A stretch of DNA of 64,000 nucleotides from Armatimonadota bacterium (GTDB lineage: Bacteria; Sysuimicrobiota; Sysuimicrobiia; Sysuimicrobiales; Kaftiobacteriaceae), in the NCBI GenBank assembly GCA_031459765.1, contig JAVKHY010000012.1, positions 1 to 64,000 on the forward strand. The letters are read 5' to 3'. Positions 16,768 to 24,189 of this stretch are shown here, one piece after another; within the stretch, counting starts at the first letter, position 1, and each line of letters starts with the position of its first letter. The translations under genes and the position numbers were made by a program. The notes beneath the pieces are model-generated. The model made no database searches. It was not told the origin of the DNA and saw only the letters and a program-made list of their open reading frames with translations.

Positions 16768-18084
16768 TCAGGCCGCGTCGCCGCAGCCGCAGCGGTCCTT
16801 GAAGCGGCAGAGCCTGAACATCCAGGAGGGGCAGGGCGGAAGGTCCTGGGGTGAGGCGTTGGACTCCAGCAGCGCCAGGCGGCGGTCGGCCTCCGCCGCG
16901 ATGACGGGCAGATCCCTGAAGCCCACCTCGTAGACCATGAACTTGTCGCCGAGGAGCTCGTAGTACAGCACCAGCCGGCCCCGCTCGCGCCCGGTCAGGG
17001 CGCACTCGAAGGCCAGGCGGTCGAAGTAGTGGCCGAAGGCCTGGGGCAGGTAGCCGCGCTCGACCATCTCGCGGAACTTCGTGACGCGCAGCAAGGTCGG
17101 CACGTCGCGGAACATACCGACGCGGTCGCTCAGCGTCCGCAACCGGACCGGCCGGTTCTTGAAGGCGCCGGGGATCCCGAAGCGCAGCGCCTTGTACAGC
17201 GTGCCGCGGAAGCCGGCGCGCTCCAGCTCCTGCAGCCGCGCCTCCACGGCGCCGTCGGGTTCGTCCTCCTCGGCCGGCGTCTGACGTTCGTATGCCGACT
17301 TCCGGGGGAAGACCAGGTCGTTCAGCCGGTATCCCCGGGGCGGCGGGTCGGGCGCGGAGAGCTGCGCCAGCAGGGCGCCTTCCAGCGCCTCGTCCCGCTC
17401 GATGCGGTACCCGTCGGGCGGGACGACGCGGGCGGCCGGCGGAGCCGTCTCGCAGCCGCAGATCTCCGCGTAGTCGCAGTCGCGGCCGAACCATTCGCAC
17501 TGGGGGAGTTGCGTCGGATCGCCGCGGTCGAGGGCCTCGCGCAGCAGGTCGCGCCGGCGCAGCATCTCGCTGCGGACGGCGTCGGATGCGGTGTACTGGA
17601 CCCGGAAGGCGCGGAAGGCGCCCGGCCGGCCGATCTGCCCGCGGCGGTAGAGGAGCAGCCAGCCCGAGGAGGCCCCCGTCATCGTGCAGTACATGCCCAG
17701 CTGATCGAGGTGCGCGGGACGCGCCGCCTGCGGCGTCTCGGGGAGTGCCCCGGTCGTCTTCAGTTCGACGGGGACCTGTTCGTAGATATCGATCTTGCCG
17801 ACGATCCCCTCATACTCGACGAACTGTTCCACGAATTCCTCGGTGGAGACGGCGCGGCCGAAGAGCTCGTGGAATCCGATGCCGGCCAGCATGAGCTGGG
17901 CGCGGTCGGGGGAGGGGCGGATGTCGGTCCGCGTCCATCGGAAGTAGGCCTGCCGGGGGTTGACGAGGTCGGTGACGGAGATGCGGCGCCGCTGGGACTG
18001 GCTCTGGATGGCCGCGGTCAGTTCGTCCTTGAGGGTGCGGTTGGCGTCGATCCCGCGGACGAAGGCGGCGGCGAAGGCGGCCAC
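16768..18084 (-). CDS. Tandem-duplicated Cas4-like PD-(D/E)XK nuclease with two cysteine clusters
   Basis: 438 residues, GTG start after GGGGGAG. Two homologous halves are visible. Repeat 1 (about 33-211) starts SVTDLVNPRQAYF and has H72, D99, E107-x-K109 (VELKTT) and Q128xxxY132, the RecB/Cas4-type nuclease core, ending in cysteines C196, C203, C209, C211. Repeat 2 (about 251-434) starts LNDLVFPRKSAYE and ends in C418, C426, C432, C434, but the E-x-K has become V-x-K (LLRVTKF), so it is probably an inactive copy. The cysteines suggest Fe-S clusters. Its neighbour is a beta-CASP nuclease; no cas1/cas2 or CRISPR array is nearby. Confidence 0.82.
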   Translation of the reverse strand: MAAFAAAFVRGIDANRTLKDELTAAIQSQSQRRRISVTDLVNPRQAYFRWTRTDIRPSPDRAQLMLAGIGFHELFGRAVSTEEFVEQFVEYEGIVGKIDIYEQVPVELKTTGALPETPQAARPAHLDQLGMYCTMTGASSGWLLLYRRGQIGRPGAFRAFRVQYTASDAVRSEMLRRRDLLREALDRGDPTQLPQCEWFGRDCDYAEICGCETAPPAARVVPPDGYRIERDEALEGALLAQLSAPDPPPRGYRLNDLVFPRKSAYERQTPAEEDEPDGAVEARLQELERAGFRGTLYKALRFGIPGAFKNRPVRLRTLSDRVGMFRDVPTLLRVTKFREMVERGYLPQAFGHYFDRLAFECALTGRERGRLVLYYELLGDKFMVYEVGFRDLPVIAAEADRRLALLESNASPQDLPPCPSWMFRLCRFKDRCGCGDAA

Positions 18085-18116
18085 GGGGCTCCCCCGGTCT
18101 CAGGCATCTTTGCCGT

Positions 18117-18122
18117 ATTTTA
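18117..18122 (-). promoter_or_regulatory. Possible -10 element for the Cas4-like/MBL pair
   Basis: The minus strand reads TAAAAT here, in one of the few A+T-rich spots of the 168-base divergent gap 18085-18252. It lies 32 bases before the GTG start of the Cas4-like gene. No convincing -35 was found. Confidence 0.25.
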
Positions 18123-18252
18123 ACAAGTCGGCGCCCGACCGGCCCAGGCCGCACCCGGCCGCCGCCGGAGCGAAGGGCACAGGACGCGTTGCCCGGCGGG
18201 GCGAAGGTGGTAATCGATTTCCCCGCGACTCGGAGCCGGGAGGTGGAAGACG

Positions 18253-19512
18253 GTGGGTCGGCGATGGCTGGTGGGGCTGGTGGTGCTGCTCCTGGTGGCC
18301 GCGCTCTTCCCCGGGACGGCGAGCGGGCAGGGCGCGGTGAAGCTCACCTTCTGGAGCTGGCGGGTTGAGGACAAATGGGCCTACGACCGGATGATCCGGG
18401 TGTTTCAGCAGAAGAACCCCGGCATCACGGTGGAGTTCATTCCCTTCAAGCAGACCGAGTACAATACCATTCTCTCCTCGGCGCTGACTGCGGGCAAGGG
18501 GCCGGACATCATCCACCTGCGGGCCTACGGGGGCCTGGAGACCTTCACGGCGCCCGGGTTCATCGCGCCGCTGGATTTCGAGACGGTGCCGGAACTCCGG
18601 ACCTTCTCCCGGACGATCCTGGAAGGCGCCCGGGGGCGCAAGGACGGGAAGATCTACGGCGTCCCCTTCGCCAGCCAGACGCTGGTCATCTACTACAACA
18701 AGAAGATCTTCGCCCGGCACAACCTGACCGTGCCCAGGACCTGGGATGAGTTCCTGGCGCTGATGAAGACCCTGAAGGACCAGGGCGTCCTGCCCCTGGC
18801 CAACGGCGGGAAGGACGGCTGGACCCTGGAGGTCATGGCCGGGGTGATCGCGCCCAACTTCTACGGCGGCACCGCCTTCTTCGACGCGGTGACGCGGGGG
18901 CAGACCTCCTTCAAGGATCCGGCCTTCACGGGCGCCCTGGCCCGGCTGCTGGAACTGCGCCCCTACATGCACCCCAACTTCATGGGCGTGGACTACGCCA
19001 CGATGCAGCAGTTGTTCATCAACGAGCAGGCGGCGATGTTCATCGGCGGGTCGTGGGAGATCGGCTTCTTCCGCGCCCAGAACAAGAATCTCGAGTTCGA
19101 CGTCTTCGCCGCGCCTCCGCTGAAGGCGGGACAGACGCCCTGGGTGTCGTCCTTCAACGACGGGAACTACGGGATCAACGCCAAGACGCCCTACATGGAG
19201 GCGGCCCTGAAGTTCATCCGCTTCACCGCCACCCGGGAGTTCGGCCAGATGTTCACCGACCTCCTGGCGCAGAACTCCGCGGTGCCCGGCGTGGTGATCA
19301 AGGATCCGGTGCTCAAGCGCGTGCAGGAGCTGAACCGGAAGGCCACGCCCTACATCATGCTGGTGGGATTCCGCTGGCAGGCGCCGACGGGCTCCACCCT
19401 GCTGCAGAGCGGGCTGCAGGCGATGATGGCCGGGACGAAGACCCCGGAGCAGGTGGGCGAGGAGGTCACCCGAGGGCTCAGTGTCTGGTTCGACCCCTTC
19501 CGCGGGCGCTAG
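18253..19512 (+). CDS. Sugar ABC transporter substrate-binding protein
   Basis: 419 residues, GTG start after GGGAGGTGG. The N-terminus (GRRWLVGLVVLLLVAALFPG...ASG) is a Sec signal peptide; the mature protein begins near QGAVKLTFWSW. The fold is the family-1 (UgpB/MalE-like) extracellular solute-binding protein: YDRMIRVFQQKNPGITVE, GKGPDIIHL, YGVPFASQTLVIYYNK and WEIGFF motifs. It captures a sugar for the two permeases that follow. The downstream NanE epimerase and sugar kinase suggest an N-acetylated amino sugar, such as N-acetylmannosamine or GlcNAc-containing material. Confidence 0.92.
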   Translation: MGRRWLVGLVVLLLVAALFPGTASGQGAVKLTFWSWRVEDKWAYDRMIRVFQQKNPGITVEFIPFKQTEYNTILSSALTAGKGPDIIHLRAYGGLETFTAPGFIAPLDFETVPELRTFSRTILEGARGRKDGKIYGVPFASQTLVIYYNKKIFARHNLTVPRTWDEFLALMKTLKDQGVLPLANGGKDGWTLEVMAGVIAPNFYGGTAFFDAVTRGQTSFKDPAFTGALARLLELRPYMHPNFMGVDYATMQQLFINEQAAMFIGGSWEIGFFRAQNKNLEFDVFAAPPLKAGQTPWVSSFNDGNYGINAKTPYMEAALKFIRFTATREFGQMFTDLLAQNSAVPGVVIKDPVLKRVQELNRKATPYIMLVGFRWQAPTGSTLLQSGLQAMMAGTKTPEQVGEEVTRGLSVWFDPFRGR

Positions 19513-20443
19513 ACGGCGCCGCGGGCTGAGTCTGCGGACGGGACGGCGGCTGTGGCTGGTCTTCTTTCTGGCCCCGGCCACCGTCCTGTTCGCCGTCTTC
19601 ATCACCTACCCGATCCTCTCCGCTCTGGCCTTCAGCCTCTACGGCTGGGAGGGGATCGGCCGGCGGGGCTTCGTCGGCCTGCACAACTTCGTCCGGCTCT
19701 TTGCCACCTATCCCTATGCCGGCCTGCTGGTCAACGCCTTCTGGCACAACACCGTGGTTTTCGTCGTGACGATGCTGATCCAGAACGTGGTGGCCCTCGC
19801 CCTGGCCCTGCTCCTGGCCCGGGGCCCGTGGGGCGCCAGAGTCTACCGTGTGATCTTCTTCCTGCCCGTCACGCTCTCGCTGGTCATCGTCGGGTTCCTG
19901 TGGGCGCTGTTCCTGAACCCGGTCTTCGGCCTGGTCAACCGGCTGCTGGCGGCGGCGCACCTGGGCGCCCTGGCCCGCCCCTGGCTCGGCGACCCGCAGA
20001 CCGCGCTGCTGACGTTGATCCTGATCAACGCCTGGCGCTGGCTGGGGTTCCCCACCATCGTCTTCCTGGCCGGGATCAACGCCATCCCGGAGGAGTACCT
20101 CGAGGCGGCGCGCATCGACGGGGCCGGCGAGTGGGCCGTGACGCGCCACGTCATCTTCCCCCTGCTGGCCCCGCAGGTGACGATCATCGTCCTGCTCACC
20201 TTCATCGGGTCCTTCAACTGGTTCGAGCTGCCCTATGTGGTGCAGGGCGTCTCCGGGGGCCCGAACCGATCCACGGACGTGTTGAGCTTGTTCTTCTACC
20301 GGATGGCCTTCGGCGAGGTGGACACCGGGTTGCAGGACATCGGGATCGGCTCGGCCATCGCCGTGCTGATGTTCATCCTGCTCGTCACCGTCTCCGCCGT
20401 GGGGGCGGTGTTCCTGCGGCGACGCGAGGTGGAGCTGGCATGA
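19481..20443 (+). CDS. Sugar ABC transporter permease, MalF/UgpA-like
   Basis: 320 residues; the GTG start at 19481 overlaps the binding-protein gene by 32 bases, and the Arg-rich segment before the first helix is the cytoplasmic N-terminus. Six transmembrane helices, with the EAA loop around EEYLEAARIDGAGEWAVTRH, mark a binding-protein-dependent transport permease. It forms a heterodimer with the following permease. No ATPase gene is in this operon, so a shared MsmK/UgpC-like ATPase encoded elsewhere must energise transport. Confidence 0.92.
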   Translation: MSGSTPSAGARRRRGLSLRTGRRLWLVFFLAPATVLFAVFITYPILSALAFSLYGWEGIGRRGFVGLHNFVRLFATYPYAGLLVNAFWHNTVVFVVTMLIQNVVALALALLLARGPWGARVYRVIFFLPVTLSLVIVGFLWALFLNPVFGLVNRLLAAAHLGALARPWLGDPQTALLTLILINAWRWLGFPTIVFLAGINAIPEEYLEAARIDGAGEWAVTRHVIFPLLAPQVTIIVLLTFIGSFNWFELPYVVQGVSGGPNRSTDVLSLFFYRMAFGEVDTGLQDIGIGSAIAVLMFILLVTVSAVGAVFLRRREVELA

Positions 20444-20453
20444 GGGGCCGGCG

Positions 20454-21323
20454 GTGAGCCCGCCGCCGGCCTGGGGCGGCGCCGGACGGGAGGGGCCGGG
20501 GCGACCGCGGGGGTGGGCCCCGGCGATCCAGGCCGTCCTGTTGGCCAACGCCGTCCTCGTGCTGGCCCCGATGGTGATCATGACCCTCTCCGCCTTCAAG
20601 TCCACGCGGGAAATCTTCCAGAACCCCTTCGGGCTCCCGGTGGTCTGGCGGTTGGAGAACTTCGGCCGGGTCTGGGTGGAGGCGCACTTCGCCCTGTACT
20701 TCCGCAACAGCCTCCTGGTCACCGCCGCCTCGATCCTGATCATCCTGGCCTTCGGGGCCATGGCCGGCTACGCCCTGGGGCGCTTCCGCTTCGGCGGCGG
20801 CGACCTCCTCTATCTGTATTTCCTGAGCGGGCTGATGCTGCCGGTCCGCCTGGGCATCATCCCGCTGTTCATCCTGATGCGCGACCTGCGCCTGCTGGAC
20901 ACCCTGTGGTCGCTGATCCTGATCTACGCCGCCTCGGGGCTGCCCAGTGCCGTCTTCATCCTCACCGGCTTCTTCCGCGCGCTGCCCGGGGACCTGGACA
21001 GCGCGGCCCGGATCGACGGCGCCGGCGAGTGGCTGATCTTCCGCCGGATCATGCTCCCCCTGGTGCGGCCGGCGCTGGTCATCGTCACGGTGTACAACCT
21101 CATCCCGGTCTGGAACGACTTCTTCTTCCCGCTGGTCTTCATCCAGAGCGACCGGTGGAAGACGCTGCCCCTGGGGATGACGGCCTTCTTCGGCCAGTAC
21201 TACACCGACTGGGCGACGCTCTTCGCCGGGCTCACCCTGGCCGCGGTGCCCGTCGTGGCGCTGTACGCCGTGCTCTCCCAGCACTTCATCCGGGGCCTCA
21301 CCGCCGGCGCGGTGAAGGGATGA
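20454..21323 (+). CDS. Carbohydrate ABC transporter permease, MalG/UgpE-like
   Basis: 289 residues, GTG start 10 bases after the previous permease. Six helices and an EAA loop (LPGDLDSAARIDGAGEWLIF) typical of the MalG/UgpE partner permease. The family marker STREIFQNPFGLP region precedes the periplasmic loop. Its stop codon overlaps the ATG of nanE (ATGA), so transport and the first catabolic step are translated together. Confidence 0.92.
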   Translation: MSPPPAWGGAGREGPGRPRGWAPAIQAVLLANAVLVLAPMVIMTLSAFKSTREIFQNPFGLPVVWRLENFGRVWVEAHFALYFRNSLLVTAASILIILAFGAMAGYALGRFRFGGGDLLYLYFLSGLMLPVRLGIIPLFILMRDLRLLDTLWSLILIYAASGLPSAVFILTGFFRALPGDLDSAARIDGAGEWLIFRRIMLPLVRPALVIVTVYNLIPVWNDFFFPLVFIQSDRWKTLPLGMTAFFGQYYTDWATLFAGLTLAAVPVVALYAVLSQHFIRGLTAGAVKG

Positions 21324-22027
21324 CGGACGCCGACGCCGGCGCGGCCGGACTCCTGGCGCGGCTGCGGGGCGGGCTGATCGTCTCCTGCCAGGCCCGGGCC
21401 GGACATCCGCTGCACGACAGCGTCGTGATCAGGGCGCTGGCGCGGGCGGCCGAGGTCGGCGGCGCGGCCGGGCTGCGGATCAACGGCGAGGCGGACATCC
21501 GCGCCGTGCGGGAGGCGGTGGACCTCCCGATCATCGGCATCCGCAAGGTCTGGACGCCGGGGACGGCGGTCTACATCACGCCGACCGTCGCCGACGCCGC
21601 GGCCGTGGCCGCGGCGGGGGCCGACATCATCGCCCTCGACGCGACGGCGCGTCCCCGGAGCGGCGGGAGCGAGGTCGAGGAGCTGATCCCGCGGATCAGG
21701 CGGGAACTTGGAAAGCCCGTGATGGCCGATATCTCGACGCTCGAGGAGGGCCGGCGGGCCGAGGCGCTGGGCGCCGACCTTGTGGCCACGACCCTGGCCG
21801 GCTACACCGGCGGGCCGGTCCCCGAGGAGCCCGACCTCGACCTGGTCGCGGAACTGGCGCGCGCGCTGCGCGTCCCGGTCGTGGCTGAGGGGCGCTACCG
21901 CACGCCGGAGCAGGTGGTGGCCGCCTTTCGGGCCGGGGCGTTTGCGGTCGTCGTCGGCCGGGCCATCACCGATGCCCTCGACCTCACCCGGCGTTTCGTC
22001 GAGGCAATCGCCCGATCGCGCCGGTGA
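21320..22027 (+). CDS. nanE: N-acetylmannosamine-6-phosphate 2-epimerase
   Basis: 235 residues from ATG 21320, overlapping the permease stop. TIM-barrel NanE: LRGGLIVSCQA, GLRINGEADIRAV, IGIRKVW, ADIIALDATARPR (the Lys/Asp/Arg active-site region around IRK and ALDATARPRS), MADIST, and the phosphate-binding VAEGRYRTPEQV and FAVVVGRAIT. It interconverts ManNAc-6-P and GlcNAc-6-P in sialic-acid or amino-sugar catabolism. It lies between the transporter and a sugar kinase; no nanA lyase, nagA or nagB is in the window. Confidence 0.92.
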   Translation: MTDADAGAAGLLARLRGGLIVSCQARAGHPLHDSVVIRALARAAEVGGAAGLRINGEADIRAVREAVDLPIIGIRKVWTPGTAVYITPTVADAAAVAAAGADIIALDATARPRSGGSEVEELIPRIRRELGKPVMADISTLEEGRRAEALGADLVATTLAGYTGGPVPEEPDLDLVAELARALRVPVVAEGRYRTPEQVVAAFRAGAFAVVVGRAITDALDLTRRFVEAIARSRR

Positions 22028-22074
22028 GCGCGCGCAGGGATGAGCGCCCCCACAAGGATGGAGGGATGCCGGCC

Positions 22075-23049
22075 ATGACCGGCGTCATCGTCGCGGGGAT
22101 CGACGCCGGCGCCTCTTCCACGACCTGCGTCATCGCCGACGGCGCGGGGCGCGTGCTCGGCGTCGGCCGCGGCGGCCCCATCGACCACCTCTTTCGTCCT
22201 TCCGGACGCCGCCGCACCCGGGTCGCCCTAAAAGAAGCGATCGGCCGGGCCACACAACGGGCCCGGCTCGGCCGTCCTCCGGACGCCGTCGTGGCGGGGT
22301 TGACGGGGCTGGAGCCGGGGTCCGCGGAGTCTCGCGCTGCCGTCCGCATGATCCAAGGGTTGACCCGGGCCAGGGTTGTCGTCGCCACCTGGGATGCCGA
22401 GATCGCCCTGGCCGGGGCCGGCACCGGCCGCCCGGGGGTCGTGGTCATCGCCGGGACGGGGTCGGTGGCCCTCGGCCGGAACCGGCGGGGGAAGAGGGCT
22501 CGCGCCGGTGGCTACGGCTTTCTGATCGACGACGCAGGCGGGGGCGTGGCCGTCGGGCAGGCGGCGCTGCGGGCGGCACTGAGGAGCCAGGACGGGCGCG
22601 GCCCGAAGACGCGTCTGGCCGCCCTGATCCGGCGGCGCCTGGGGTCGTGGTCCGCGATCCGCCGCCGGGTGTACGGCGAAGGGGGAGGCCGCCCGCTGCT
22701 GGCCTCGCTGGCTCCGCTGGTCGTCGCCGCGGCGCGCTCCGGCGATCCCGTGGCGCGGTCCATCCTGGCTGAAGCGGGTTACTCCCTGGCCGCTCTGGCC
22801 GCCGCCGTGGCCAGGCGCCTGCGGATGACGCGGGCCCCCTTTCCCGTGTACACCGTCGGCGGAGTGTTCTCTGCCGGGCCGCTGGTGCGCGATCCGATGC
22901 GCCGCGCCCTGCGCCGCATCGTCCCGCGCGCCGTCCTCTCCCCTCCGGAGTCTGCGCCCGTCGTCGGCGCGGTGGTGATGGCGCTGGAGCGGGCCGGCGT
23001 CGTCGCCGACGCCGCCCTCCGTCGGCGCCTGGCCCGTCTCCGACTTTGA
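22075..23049 (+). CDS. BadF/BadG/BcrA-family ATPase, N-acetylhexosamine kinase-like
   Basis: 324 residues from ATG 22075, chosen because GGAGGG sits 9 bases upstream and the family begins near GVIVAGIDAGASSTTCVI; a GTG at 22024 that overlaps the nanE stop is possible. Actin-fold ATPase: phosphate-1 motif GIDAGASSTT, phosphate-2 VVVIAGTGSVALG, then DDAGGGVAVGQAAL and YTVGGVFSAGPL. Members include eukaryotic and bacterial N-acetylglucosamine kinases. With nanE, it would phosphorylate imported ManNAc or GlcNAc. Last gene of the amino-sugar operon. Confidence 0.85.
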   Translation: MTGVIVAGIDAGASSTTCVIADGAGRVLGVGRGGPIDHLFRPSGRRRTRVALKEAIGRATQRARLGRPPDAVVAGLTGLEPGSAESRAAVRMIQGLTRARVVVATWDAEIALAGAGTGRPGVVVIAGTGSVALGRNRRGKRARAGGYGFLIDDAGGGVAVGQAALRAALRSQDGRGPKTRLAALIRRRLGSWSAIRRRVYGEGGGRPLLASLAPLVVAAARSGDPVARSILAEAGYSLAALAAAVARRLRMTRAPFPVYTVGGVFSAGPLVRDPMRRALRRIVPRAVLSPPESAPVVGAVVMALERAGVVADAALRRRLARLRL

Positions 23050-23104
23050 AGGTTCCACCCCCGGGAAATCCGAAGAACGCGGAAAACATCGAGGAGGGGA
23101 CGAC

Positions 23105-23698
23105 ATGGCGACGCAGGCGGCAGCGGCGCCGGCGGCCTACCCGCTGCGGTTCGACGTGCAGTACCCCGCGCGTCTGTCGCGCGGGCTCATCTTTGTGAAG
23201 TGGCTCCTGGCCATCCCCCACTTTCTGATCCTCAACGCCCTGGGGAACTTCCAGGGCGCGATCACCCTCCTGGCCTTCTTCGCCATCCTGTTCACGCGGC
23301 GATACCCGCCGACGCTGTTCCAGTTCTACGTCAAGGCCGCGCGCTGGGCGGCGAACGTCGTCGCCTACTTCGGGCTCTTCTCCGACGACTACCCGCCCTT
23401 CGACTGGGAGGCCGGCTGCTACCCGCCGGTGACCTTCGAGGTAGACTACCCGCAGCAGCTCTCGCGCTGGATGATCTTCGTCAAGTGGCTGCTGGCGCTG
23501 CCCCACTACGTTGTCCTGGCCGTGCTCTACGTCGTCGGCATCTTCGCCTGGCTCATCGCCTGGTTCGCCATCCTCTTCACCGGCCGGTTCCCGCGGGGGC
23601 TGTTCGACTTCCTGGTGGGTCTCCTTCGCTGGAGCTTCCGGGTCGGGGCCTACGTCCTGCTGCTGCGCGACGAGTACCCGCCCTTCAGTACGGCCTGA
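23105..23698 (+). CDS. Duplicated DUF4389 membrane protein
   Basis: 197 residues, ATG after GAGGAGGGG. It consists of two DUF4389 repeats of about 90 residues each: YPLRFDVQYPARLSRGLIFVKWLLAIPH... ending YPPF, and a second beginning VTFEVDYPQQLSRWMIF and ending EYPPF. Each has two or three hydrophobic segments, giving an integral membrane protein. The function of this family is not known. Its 3' end overlaps the convergent VapC remnant by 14 bases. Confidence 0.88.
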   Translation: MATQAAAAPAAYPLRFDVQYPARLSRGLIFVKWLLAIPHFLILNALGNFQGAITLLAFFAILFTRRYPPTLFQFYVKAARWAANVVAYFGLFSDDYPPFDWEAGCYPPVTFEVDYPQQLSRWMIFVKWLLALPHYVVLAVLYVVGIFAWLIAWFAILFTGRFPRGLFDFLVGLLRWSFRVGAYVLLLRDEYPPFSTA

Positions 23699-23822
23699 TG
23701 CGCACCACGGCGAATCCCAGCGTGCCCGCGGCGAGGGCCAGGGCGCGGTCGAGGCAGACGAAGGACCGACCGCGGGGACGTTCCCGGCACCAGACCAAGG
23801 CCGCAGCCAGCTGGAACGGCAT
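23685..23822 (-). pseudogene. Truncated VapC toxin (C-terminal PIN-domain remnant)
   Basis: Reading down from the antitoxin stop there is a 45-codon frame: MPFQLAAALVWCRERPRG followed by RSFVCLDRALALAAGTLGF. This matches the last third of a PIN-domain protein (LxLAAAL...FVxLDRxLAxAAxxxG). The N-terminal two thirds, with the catalytic acidic residues, are missing, so the toxin is dead. Its first codon overlaps the antitoxin stop as TGATG, and the antitoxin's last codons look as if they run across the deletion junction. The 3' end overlaps the convergent DUF4389 gene. Confidence 0.7.
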
Positions 23823-24106
23823 CAGGGTCTTCCTCTGGCCCACCTGACCGCCATGGCGACCCGCCGGGCCGGAGCGCGGGGCATGGGGAGCTTCCAGAAG
23901 CTGGCGGTGAGCGGAGCATCCGCGGGTCGAAGCAGGCCGGCGGCGACCAGGGCCTCTTCTTCCAGACCCCGGTCCTGGCCGGTCAGGGGAACGATTTTCG
24001 CAATGGGCCTGCGTCGGTCACGGATGAGGATCTCCTCCCCTTCCCGGACCCGATCGAGGTAGGCGCTCAGCCTGTTCTTCAGTTCGGCGATATTCACCGC
24101 GCGCAC
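23822..24106 (-). CDS. Phd/YefM-family antitoxin, orphaned
   Basis: 94 residues. The N-terminus (RAVNIAELKNRLSAYLDRVREGEEILIRDRRRPIAKIVPL) is a textbook Phd/YefM antitoxin that would bind its operator and a VapC toxin. The C-terminus after about residue 75 (MPRAPARRVAMAVRWARGRP) does not look like a toxin-binding tail and probably results from a deletion that removed most of the toxin. The only toxin sequence left is the remnant at 23685-23822. The antitoxin may persist as a solo repressor or as a neutraliser of related VapC toxins, such as the one at 675. Confidence 0.82.
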   Translation of the reverse strand: MRAVNIAELKNRLSAYLDRVREGEEILIRDRRRPIAKIVPLTGQDRGLEEEALVAAGLLRPADAPLTASFWKLPMPRAPARRVAMAVRWARGRP

Positions 24107-24189
24107 GGCCGCCCTCCGTCAGACATGGCTATCATAGCCAGGTAGTCTCAGGAGGGCAAGACCGACGGCGTAGGGATGACCGGGGCGGG

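Noticed and set aside
16768-18084. The Cas4-like gene as part of a CRISPR-Cas system
   Set aside because: No repeat-spacer array and no cas1, cas2 or effector gene anywhere in the window; its partner is a beta-CASP enzyme.
18085-18252. A small gene in the 168-base divergent gap
   Set aside because: No frame with a start, ribosome site and reasonable length; only the possible -10 listed above.
22024-22074. GTG 22024 as the start of the sugar kinase
   Set aside because: It overlaps the nanE stop, but the ribosome site GGAGGG and homology both favour ATG 22075. Kept only as an alternative.
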